Positions 1 to 5,141 of a stretch of 7,350 nt of DNA are shown piece by piece (within the stretch, counting starts at the first letter, position 1; every line of letters begins with the position of its first letter). Under the pieces are notes generated by a model. The model saw only the letters and a list, made by a program, of their open reading frames with translations. It was not told the DNA's origin and searched no databases. Location of the stretch: contig JADFQH010000040.1 in assembly GCA_022561895.1 (NCBI GenBank), forward strand, positions 3,274 to 10,623, given 5' to 3'. The stretch comes from Methanobacteriota archaeon. Lineage in GTDB: Archaea > Halobacteriota > Halobacteria > Halobacteriales > Halalkalicoccaceae. Made by a program: the position numbers and the translations under genes.

Positions 1-201
1 TTTTGCCTGCGAGAGCAGCTCCTCATCGATCCCCATCCCGACGGCGACGCGCGCCTCGCCGATCAGCTCGCGCTCCTCTCCGGGTGTGGTCGCGACCTGC
101 ACCTCGTGGTCGGGCAGGCGTGCTCGGATCTCGTTTGCGAGATCGGAAACGGGCATTCCGTGGGTTCCACGTCGAAGGACCAGAATGGGTTCGCTCGACA
201 T
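1..201 (-). CDS. D-2-hydroxyacid dehydrogenase, N-terminal part (runs off the window)
   Basis: The 67 visible codons start at ATG 201-199 and run open to the window edge. The protein begins MSSEPILVLRRGTHGMPVSD and continues with RLPDHEVQVATTPGEERELI and then ARVAVGMGIDEELLSQA. This is the N-terminal substrate-binding half of the D-isomer-specific 2-hydroxyacid dehydrogenase family, in the haloarchaeal style: an early beta strand, a 'RLPDHEV' helix-strand pair, and an 'A.VAVG..ideelL..A' strand. Family members reduce 2-keto acids to D-2-hydroxy acids with NAD(P)H in the cytoplasm. The NAD-binding Rossmann domain and the catalytic Arg/Glu/His lie outside the window, so substrate and activity cannot be judged. 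The start lies 24 bases after the stop of the upstream amidohydrolase on the same strand, so the two are probably co-transcribed. I see no strong Shine-Dalgarno sequence in the gap. Confidence 0.8.
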   Translation of the reverse strand, partial: MSSEPILVLRRGTHGMPVSDLANEIRARLPDHEVQVATTPGEERELIGEARVAVGMGIDEELLSQAK

Positions 202-225
202 ACCCGAACACTCTCTTCGTGTGCC

Positions 226-1383
226 TTAATCTTCTACGATCGGTTCGCCGTCAATGAAGACCCGCTCGGGGCTCGTACTGATCTCGAAGGGCTCGCCGTC
301 CCAGACCACGAGATCCGCGTCAGTTCCCTTCTCGAGAGTGCCGACTCGATCCCTGATCCCGAGGATTTCTGCCGGGTTTCTCGTCACGGTCGCGAGCGCC
401 GCTTCTTTCGAGAGTCCCTCGCGGATCGCAAGCCCCACACAGACGTCGAGGTGTTTCTGGGGCAAGACGGGCGCGTCGGTCTGGATCGCGACCTGTACGC
501 CCGCCTCATGAAGGATTCCGGGCGTCTCGAAGGTGATGTTCGAGAGTTCGTACTTCGCGCCGCTGTAGAGGCTCGGCCCGACGACGGCGGGAACACTACG
601 AGTTGCGAACTCCTCGGCGATGAGATGGCCTTCGGTCGCGTGCTCGATCGAGAGATCCTCGATTTCGAACTCCGCCGCGATCCGAAAGACCGTCATAATA
701 TCGTCCGCGCGGTGTGCGTGGACTCGAAGCGGGAGGTCGCCCTCAATAACCCTCGAAAGGTTCTGCATCCCGAGATCGCGCTCGAACGGCTCGTCGTTTC
801 CCTGACTCGCGTCGCGCCGTTCGATGTAATCCTCGGCGCTCATCAGCGCTTGTCTGAGCGTGGCTGCAACGCCCGGACGGGTGGTCGGCGCGCGGTCGCG
901 TTCCTTTCCGTGAATCCTCTTTGGATTCTCGCCGAAGGCGGCTTTCATGCCATCCTCTCTGATCTGCATCCCGTCGGCGGTCTCTCCATAGGTTTTCATC
1001 GAGCAGATGATTCCCCCGATGACGTTCGCGCTGCCCATGCGCGCGCTGACGGTTGTCACGCCGCCACGACAGGCGTGGGCCAGCTCCTCATCGCGTGGGT
1101 GAAACCCATCGAGAACGTTGACCTCCGGCGTGACGGGATCGGAAACTTCGTTGATATCCGAGTCCTCGGGTTCACCCCACTCATTGACTCCGGCGTGGCT
1201 GTGGGCGTCGACGAGGCCGGGCGTCACCGGCTTGCCCTCTGCGTCGATCTCCCGTGCCTCGTCGGGGATCTCGACATCGCGTCCGACGGCCGCGATTCCG
1301 CCGTTTTCTACGAGAACCGTCCCACCCTCGACCGTTCCCTCCTCGGTGGCCGTCCGAACGTCGCCGTTGACGATTGCGTACAT
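226..1383 (-). CDS. metal-dependent amidohydrolase (imidazolonepropionase-like, COG1228 type)
   Basis: This 385-residue cytoplasmic hydrolase belongs to the amidohydrolase superfamily. The N-terminal beta-sandwich part (about 1-52) leads into the first metal site in TPGLVDAHSHAG, with H61-x-H63. K130 in 'CSMKTYG' could be the bridging, carboxylated lysine (inference). H222/H224 in 'RVHAHRADD' and H248 in 'IEHATEG' supply the second set of ligands. D303 in 'IQTDAP' is the catalytic aspartate at the end of strand 8. The C-terminal 'GTLEKGTDADLVVWDG' segment (349-363) is the typical return to the beta-sandwich. All key residues are present and the length is normal, so it should be active. The substrate is not visible: related proteins cleave cyclic amides or dipeptides (Xaa-Pro/Xaa-Arg). 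ATG 1383 fits a leaderless transcript from the box at 1409-1414. It is probably in an operon with the downstream dehydrogenase, and is transcribed divergently from the flavoprotein gene. Confidence 0.88.
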   Translation of the reverse strand: MYAIVNGDVRTATEEGTVEGGTVLVENGGIAAVGRDVEIPDEAREIDAEGKPVTPGLVDAHSHAGVNEWGEPEDSDINEVSDPVTPEVNVLDGFHPRDEELAHACRGGVTTVSARMGSANVIGGIICSMKTYGETADGMQIREDGMKAAFGENPKRIHGKERDRAPTTRPGVAATLRQALMSAEDYIERRDASQGNDEPFERDLGMQNLSRVIEGDLPLRVHAHRADDIMTVFRIAAEFEIEDLSIEHATEGHLIAEEFATRSVPAVVGPSLYSGAKYELSNITFETPGILHEAGVQVAIQTDAPVLPQKHLDVCVGLAIREGLSKEAALATVTRNPAEILGIRDRVGTLEKGTDADLVVWDGEPFEISTSPERVFIDGEPIVED

Positions 1384-1408
1384 GGAACACCCTTCTTCGA
1401 ACCTCGCA

Positions 1409-1420
1409 TTAGTATTTCGG
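1409..1420 (-). promoter_or_regulatory. TATA/BRE promoter of the amidohydrolase gene
   Basis: Read on the minus strand, the sequence is CCGAAA followed directly by TACTAA. This is an archaeal purine-rich BRE plus a TATA-like box. The box lies 26-31 bases before ATG 1383, which predicts a leaderless transcript starting at or next to the start codon. Confidence 0.55.
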
Positions 1421-1429
1421 TTCGAAATA
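1413..1429. repeat. 17-base inverted repeat in the divergent promoter (operator candidate)
   Basis: TATTTCG-GTT-CGAAATA is a perfect inverted repeat with 7-bp arms and a 3-base centre. It covers the BRE of the amidohydrolase promoter and lies about 30 bases upstream of the box of the divergent flavoprotein gene. The position suits a dimeric regulator that blocks TFB binding on one side. That a regulator binds here is inference. Confidence 0.4.
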
Positions 1430-1457
1430 TGGTTCGTTGCACGGCGGCTTCAGGACG

Positions 1458-1463
1458 TTTAAG
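1458..1463 (+). promoter_or_regulatory. TATA-like box of the flavoprotein gene
   Basis: TTTAAG lies 24-29 bases before ATG 1487, the spacing expected for a leaderless haloarchaeal transcript. No clear purine-rich BRE precedes it, so the support is the position and the TTTAA core only. Confidence 0.4.
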
Positions 1464-1486
1464 AGCGTTCGAGAGACGTTCGATGT

Positions 1487-2854
1487 ATGGAGCGCGTTGA
1501 CGTTGCGATAGTTGGCGGCGGTCCCGGCGGGATGTCGGCCGCCGAGGAGGCCGCAAAACGGGATGTGACGGCCCTCGTCGTCGAGAAGGGCGTTCCGCGG
1601 GCGGATCGCGAAGCACTGGGACCCGATTCGACGGACGCCGCCGGAATGCTCGATTACTGGGTCGATCTCATGGGGATCCCGTTCGAGGAGATTCCCGACG
1701 AGATCGTTCTGCAGGAACTCGACGGCACGGAGTTCATCGGCCCTACCGAACGCTGTACGATGTACTCGACAGGGATTTCGTCCTCGTACTCGAACTTTGG
1801 ATTTACCTTCGACCGACCGAAAATGGACGACTGGCTGCGCGAGCGCGCGGAGGACGCTGGCGCGGAGTACCGCGTCGGAACACCCGTAAAGAAGGTCGAA
1901 ACCGACCTCTCGTCGGGTCATACCCACCATCTTAGACTCGGCGATGGCAGCGAGATCGAAGCCAGCTCGTTAATTCTCGCCGATGGCCCACAGCGCACCA
2001 TCACGATCCCGGTTCTCGATCAGTTTCTTCCTACTGGATCGATGGCCGACCGCTTGGGAACCCACGCGAACCACATCGCCTATCAGGAACACCGTCGGTT
2101 CCCCGAGGAGGTCTTCGAGGACGATCTCCTCAAATTCTGGTGGGGACATATTCCGGGACGAACGGCCTACCCGTGGGTGTTTCCGAACGACGGTACGGTT
2201 GCGCGCGTCGGGCTAACGATGCCCATCGGGATGGATATAGAAGGGATCGCGAACCCCGAGGAGTACCCACTGCTCGATCCCGATGACGACCAGCTCCCGT
2301 CGGGTTCGGTCTATCTCCGGCGACTGCTCGAAGCCGAGTACGGCGACCGCTACGATATCGAGGAGGAGTTTCCACTCGTCGAAGATCGTGGAAAGCGCGG
2401 CGGCACCGAGGCCTACTCGATCTCCTCGACCCGGCCGATCGAGTCGCCGACTCGCGCAGGTATCGCCATCGTCGGCGGGGCGATGGGCACCACGTCGGCG
2501 TTTCACGAGGGTGGCTACCACGTCGCCGTGCGCTCGGGGAAGATCGCGGGCCGACTCGCCGCCATTGGCGATCTCGAGAGCTACAACGACACGTGGAAGG
2601 GACGGATCGGCGGGGAGATCCTGCGAAACGTCTCGATGGCCGAGATGGTCAAGGAGTACACGCCCGGGGACTGGGATCGAACGTTCGATATCGCCGACCG
2701 AATGCTCGCAACGGAGGGAGAGCTCCCGATGTTCAGACGAAAGTTCAGTGCTGGCTTGGGTGCGACTCGACTCCTCTTTCAGTACCGAAAGGCCCGGTTT
2801 GAATTCCGCAACGCGCGGTACGTCCAGTTTCGTGAATCCGACTACACTCTGTAG
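1487..2854 (+). CDS. FAD-dependent oxidoreductase, geranylgeranyl-reductase-like
   Basis: This 455-residue flavoprotein has an N-terminal Rossmann FAD motif, VAIVGGGPGGMSAAEEA (GxGxxG at 10-15), with E33 placed to hold the adenosine ribose. A 'FDRPKMDDWL' segment (D109-R110) and 'ILADGPQR' (A165-D166-G167) follow, both typical of the p-hydroxybenzoate-hydroxylase fold. The segment GRTAYPWVFPND (225-235), with Y228, W230, F232 and P233, matches the YxWxFP signature of the archaeal geranylgeranyl reductase/FixC family. Members hydrogenate isoprenoid double bonds of membrane lipids or related polyprenyl compounds. Many haloarchaeal paralogues have no known substrate, and this one may differ from the lipid-core enzyme. 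The usual second FAD motif GDAAG appears as GGAMG (330-334), without the aspartate. ATG 1487 is chosen because the Rossmann strand begins at residue 4 and a TATA-like box lies about 25 bases upstream. It is monocistronic as far as seen. Confidence 0.8.
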   Translation: MERVDVAIVGGGPGGMSAAEEAAKRDVTALVVEKGVPRADREALGPDSTDAAGMLDYWVDLMGIPFEEIPDEIVLQELDGTEFIGPTERCTMYSTGISSSYSNFGFTFDRPKMDDWLRERAEDAGAEYRVGTPVKKVETDLSSGHTHHLRLGDGSEIEASSLILADGPQRTITIPVLDQFLPTGSMADRLGTHANHIAYQEHRRFPEEVFEDDLLKFWWGHIPGRTAYPWVFPNDGTVARVGLTMPIGMDIEGIANPEEYPLLDPDDDQLPSGSVYLRRLLEAEYGDRYDIEEEFPLVEDRGKRGGTEAYSISSTRPIESPTRAGIAIVGGAMGTTSAFHEGGYHVAVRSGKIAGRLAAIGDLESYNDTWKGRIGGEILRNVSMAEMVKEYTPGDWDRTFDIADRMLATEGELPMFRRKFSAGLGATRLLFQYRKARFEFRNARYVQFRESDYTL

Positions 2855-2885
2855 CGCGCGCGAGCGTCAACCGATCGGATAACAA

Positions 2886-2921
2886 TAGAATTTTTCGATT
2901 TCGTATATTAGATTTTTATTA
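2886..2921 (+). terminator. T-rich terminator region after the flavoprotein gene
   Basis: Two TTTTT runs (2891-2895 and 2913-2917) stand in an AT-rich stretch that starts about 30 bases after the stop codon. Archaeal RNA polymerase terminates at such U-runs without needing a stable hairpin, and none is seen. The contrast with the GC-rich surroundings supports the call. Confidence 0.45.
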
Positions 2922-3200
2922 CCATATCAAACTCAAAACACGGATCCGACAGATATTCCGGATTATACTGCCGCTACTTTGCTGACGGCGCATCTCTCGA
3001 CTTTCGCTGAAGGTAATCGCTACATCGCCGGTCCGTGTTCGCCTGATCGACGTTCCTGATCGATCGACGACAGAAGTACCCGGTCGTTTCCAAGGCTACA
3101 TATGGCGACTATTGCCGATATCTGTAACACCGCACAATACTCGCATTAGGAGCCTCAATACGGTCGTTTCCACGTCCTTTCGGGCGTCGAACCGCGTATC
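2922..3200. other. gene-free intergenic stretch with short direct repeats
   Basis: I see no credible gene on either strand. Only open frames too short and too undistinguished to credit are present, such as a 15-codon ATG frame at 3102-3149. Two pairs of exact direct repeats stand out: CGGTCGTTTCCA at 3081-3092 and 3161-3172, start points 80 bases apart, and CCTGATCGA at 3042-3050 and 3055-3063. They could be regulatory sites for the Tat protein gene downstream or remnants of older DNA; the sequence does not decide. Confidence 0.4.
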
Positions 3201-3206
3201 TTTTAT
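3201..3206 (+). promoter_or_regulatory. TATA box of the Tat-exported propeller gene
   Basis: TTTTAT lies 24-29 bases before ATG 3230. This predicts a leaderless transcript beginning at about 3228-3230 and supports the chosen start codon. Confidence 0.5.
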
Positions 3207-3229
3207 CTGTTGACCTGTCGGTACTATCC

Positions 3230-4510
3230 ATGCCACGAGAGTTATCACGGCGGCAAGTTCTGGCGTCAGGTGCGGTAGCTGGCGGTCTCGTTCTCGGCAG
3301 TGGCCTCGGACAGGTCGGAGCCGACGAAGAGAGAAAGCACGACGCCTACGAGGTCTGGGGGCTCGATCAGGGCACCGATACTGGCTACATCTACGAACCG
3401 CGTGACGATGGGTTCGAGCTGGTCGATGAGATCGACTTCCACGAGCTGGAAGGAGTTACCCCGAACGACGAGGGCGCGATCACGCCCCACATGATCTCCT
3501 TTAGCTCGGACTACGCCTACGCGGCGGTCGCGTGTACGAACGCGGGCCAGACGCTCGTCTTTCGCACCGAGGATCGCAAGCTCGTCGGCCACTGTCCGAC
3601 GGGTCCCGGTTCGCACTTCGCGGGCTTTACCCCCGACGACGAAGCCCTGCAGGTCGACGTGATCGGGGAGGGCAAGATCGTCCGGATCGACGCCGATCTC
3701 GAGAACGACGAGTTCACCATCAGCGAGGAGATCCACGTCAAGGAGGCCGGTCCGGTCGCGGATCGGATCGACGAGTTCGAACTCGACGAGGGCGAGCTTC
3801 GACCGATCTGTCACGACTACACCGGTACGGGCTACTCCTATCACACGTTCGGCCCGTCGGTCGATCACTCGGGCGTTGCGGTCGTCGACTGGGAGCGCTT
3901 CGAGATCACGGAGGTCATCGCCCCCGAGCAGGTGCGCGCGAACTGCGGAACCATCGCCCACCCGGAGGAGGACAAGTTCTACCTCACCGCGGGCGCGCCC
4001 TCGAACCATCCCACAGGGGGTGTCGGCGAATGGTACGTTTTCGACGCGAACGAACACCGACCGATCGACCCCGAGACGGGCGAGGTCGTCGAGGGCGAGT
4101 ACACCCACGAGGATGTCGCCCGCGATTCGGGTGGCTACGACGCTCACGGCTTCTGGTTCGCCGACGGGGAGCTTTGGCTGGTTAACCGCGAGACGAGCGA
4201 CGGGCTCGTGATCGATCCCGAAACCGACGAGGTACGAGAGGAGATCGAAACCGCGAAAGCGCCCGATATCATCTGGTCTTCGCCCGACGACGAGTATATG
4301 TTCGCCACCCTTCGAGGACCCGAACCCGTCTCGGGCGACCCGCACGCATCGGAAGGCGAGACGCCCGGTCTCGGTGTTCAGAGCGTCGAGAGCCGCGAGA
4401 CGGTCGAGATCCTCCAGCCCGACGAGGGCAATCCGGAAAGCGATTTCCACGCGGTCGGCGTTCGGCCGCTCGGGGATCACGACGACGATGAGGACGGCTT
4501 CGGCGCGTAG
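3230..4510 (+). CDS. Tat-exported beta-propeller-like protein (YncE-like)
   Basis: This 426-residue protein starts with a twin-arginine signal, ELSRRQVLASGAVAGGL (R7-R8). A hydrophobic stretch and an alanine-type cleavage site near residue 31 (VGA/DEE) follow. No lipobox cysteine is present, so it should be released outside the membrane. The mature part is acidic and all-beta in appearance. It has recurring blade-like segments that share a His-hydrophobic start and a turn rich in Asp/Pro: PHMISFSSD (86), SHFAGFTPDD (128), YHTFGPSVDH (204), GTIAHPEED (240), AHGFWFADGE (305), PDIIWSSPDDE (345) and FHAVGVRPLGD (406). Seven such segments fit a seven-bladed propeller of the YncE/YVTN or cytochrome-d1-domain kind. 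There is no CxxCH haem motif. The C-terminus is an acidic tail (HDDDEDGFGA). The ligand or enzyme activity is unknown; the several histidines could bind metal (inference). It stands alone between two gene-free stretches and has its own promoter. Confidence 0.75.
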   Translation: MPRELSRRQVLASGAVAGGLVLGSGLGQVGADEERKHDAYEVWGLDQGTDTGYIYEPRDDGFELVDEIDFHELEGVTPNDEGAITPHMISFSSDYAYAAVACTNAGQTLVFRTEDRKLVGHCPTGPGSHFAGFTPDDEALQVDVIGEGKIVRIDADLENDEFTISEEIHVKEAGPVADRIDEFELDEGELRPICHDYTGTGYSYHTFGPSVDHSGVAVVDWERFEITEVIAPEQVRANCGTIAHPEEDKFYLTAGAPSNHPTGGVGEWYVFDANEHRPIDPETGEVVEGEYTHEDVARDSGGYDAHGFWFADGELWLVNRETSDGLVIDPETDEVREEIETAKAPDIIWSSPDDEYMFATLRGPEPVSGDPHASEGETPGLGVQSVESRETVEILQPDEGNPESDFHAVGVRPLGDHDDDEDGFGA

Positions 4511-4514
4511 GGTT

Positions 4515-4558
4515 TAATCGCTCGGAGAGATTAGAAGGGACTGCACACCTTTAGTCCC
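4515..4558 (+). terminator. two hairpins just after the propeller gene
   Basis: TAATC at 4515-4519 pairs with GATTA at 4529-4533 immediately after the stop codon. GGGACT at 4537-4542 pairs with AGTCCC at 4553-4558 around a 10-base loop. They may end the propeller transcript, but no T-run follows. They may instead be the first elements of the structured region downstream: the second hairpin's loop is complementary to 4605-4612. Confidence 0.35.
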
Positions 4559-4572
4559 CGCCGGAGTAGTCC

Positions 4573-4578
4573 TATAAA
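4573..4578 (+). promoter_or_regulatory. TATAAA box upstream of the hairpin chain
   Basis: TATAAA is a good archaeal TATA box with no protein start codon at the right distance. The predicted transcription start is near 4600-4603, about 15 bases before the first hairpin of the chain. The upstream BRE position (GTAGTCC) is weak. The box also lies inside a small TCCT-ATAA-AGGA hairpin (4570-4581). Confidence 0.4.
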
Positions 4579-4599
4579 GGAGCGATGATCGTGCGGCGA

Positions 4600-4940
4600 A
4601 CCCGGGTGTGCAATACGCGGTTTCAAAGAAACCGCGAGACGCTCTGCGGTGCAGCCGCAGAGCGCGCGGTTAGCGCGGCCCCTTCAGGGCCGCGAGATGG
4701 GAACCGGCACCGCCGGTTTCCGCGCCGTTTGCGGTAACGCGGTCCCTTCGGGACCGCAAAACATGAGGCGGCATCGAGCCGCCGAGCGCAGTGCGGTCTG
4801 CGATTTGCGTACACGGTTGTGGTTTGCGGTTCGAACCACGCGCTCACCGGCTTCACCGGTTCGCGTCTCGCGGTGCTGTAGGCACCGCGCTCTCGACGGT
4901 TCACACCGTCTCGTTTCGAGGTTTCTTCGAAACCTCGCTC
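4600..4940 (+). ncRNA. chain of twelve hairpins: candidate structured RNA
   Basis: I find no protein gene here; the longer open frames have no recognisable protein character. The sequence folds into consecutive local hairpins. Left arm / right arm coordinates are: 4616-4624/4628-4636 (9 bp, loop AAA); 4640-4649/4655-4664 (10 bp, TGCAG); 4674-4681/4687-4694 (8 bp, CTTCA); 4699-4708/4712-4721 (10 bp with one G.U, ACC); 4739-4746/4750-4757 (8 bp, TTC); 4767-4772/4778-4783 (6 bp, ATCGA); 4787-4791/4798-4802 (5 bp, TGCGGT); 4819-4826/4832-4839 (8 bp with one U.G, CGGTT); 4846-4850/4856-4860 (5 bp, CTTCA); 4869-4876/4882-4889 (8 bp, TGTAG); 4895-4900/4905-4910 (6 bp, TCAC); 4917-4925/4929-4937 (9 bp, TTC). 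Spacers are 3-17 bases. Stem sequences differ, so it is not a REP- or CRISPR-type sequence repeat. Imperfect pairs are G.U on the plus strand only, and a TATAAA box lies at 4573, which favours a plus-strand RNA. It matches neither RNase P RNA (no GAGGAAAGUC-like core seen) nor SRP RNA. Function is unknown, and transcript ends are guesses. The hairpins are seen directly; that it is an RNA gene is inference. Confidence 0.45.
4616..4937. repeat. tandem small-hairpin array (fold repeated, sequence not)
   Basis: This entry marks the DNA structure itself, independent of transcription. Twelve short inverted repeats sit head to tail in 322 bases, and more than half of all bases lie in stem arms. The first and last hairpins are near copies: CGCGGTTTC/GAAACCGCG and CGAGGTTTC/GAAACCTCG, each followed by a CGCTCTGC- or CGCTCTGCCC-type spacer. 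This hints at an origin partly by duplication. Loops recur in pairs on unrelated stems: CTTCA twice, TTC twice, TG(C/T)AG twice. Confidence 0.85.
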
Positions 4941-5049
4941 TGCCCGGCACGAGGGTTTCCCGACTGACTCGGCACGCCGCCATGGGATGAGGTCGGTCGT
5001 TAGTGTTCCGGGCGACATTTCTGATTGATAGCAGACGGTCGAGTGTCTC

Positions 5050-5069
5050 AATTCTAGAATTTACTAGTA
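5050..5069. repeat. two abutting perfect palindromes, both centred on CTAG
   Basis: AATTCTAGAATT (5050-5061, 12 bases) is followed without gap by TACTAGTA (5062-5069, 8 bases). They open an AT-rich stretch that leads to the lipoprotein promoter, 42-61 bases upstream of its TATA box. They could be a binding site for a regulator or the mark of a junction between the hairpin chain and the lipoprotein locus. Confidence 0.5.
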
Positions 5070-5110
5070 TGGTAAATATACGAAACAAAATACATATCAA
5101 ATGCGGAAGG

Positions 5111-5118
5111 TATATATT
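5111..5118 (+). promoter_or_regulatory. TATA box of the lipoprotein gene
   Basis: TATATATT, preceded by the purine-rich GCGGAAGG, lies 24-31 bases before ATG 5142. This places the transcription start at or just before that ATG. It therefore favours ATG 5142 over the GTG at 5124, which lies too close to the box. Confidence 0.6.
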
Positions 5119-5141
5119 TCTAGGTGATAATTTTGACATGT

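Noticed and set aside
106..1500. 464-codon plus-strand open frame opposite the amidohydrolase
   Set aside because: It lies antisense to a gene with a full set of amidohydrolase motifs. Its translation has no recognisable domain and is the usual product of GC-rich third-position bias.
3266..4480. 404-codon minus-strand open frame opposite the propeller gene
   Set aside because: It is antisense to a gene with a Tat signal and repeated blade motifs; the translation is low-complexity and Arg/Val/Asp-rich like other antisense frames.
4819..4841. tRNA-like T-arm (GGTTCGAACC near 4828)
   Set aside because: The bases around it do not form a 5-bp T-stem with a 7-base loop, and no acceptor, D or anticodon arms can be placed. 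The segment pairs better as one of the chain's hairpins.
4616..4937. CRISPR array or REP-type repeat
   Set aside because: There is no constant repeat sequence and no regular unit length; only the fold recurs.
4537..4940. RNase P RNA or SRP (7S) RNA
   Set aside because: The conserved RNase P core segment and the long end-to-end helix of SRP RNA are not seen; the region is only local hairpins.
5124..5141. GTG 5124 as the start of the lipoprotein
   Set aside because: It would place extra residues before the twin arginines and starts only 6 bases after the TATA box; ATG 5142 has the proper 24-31 base spacing.
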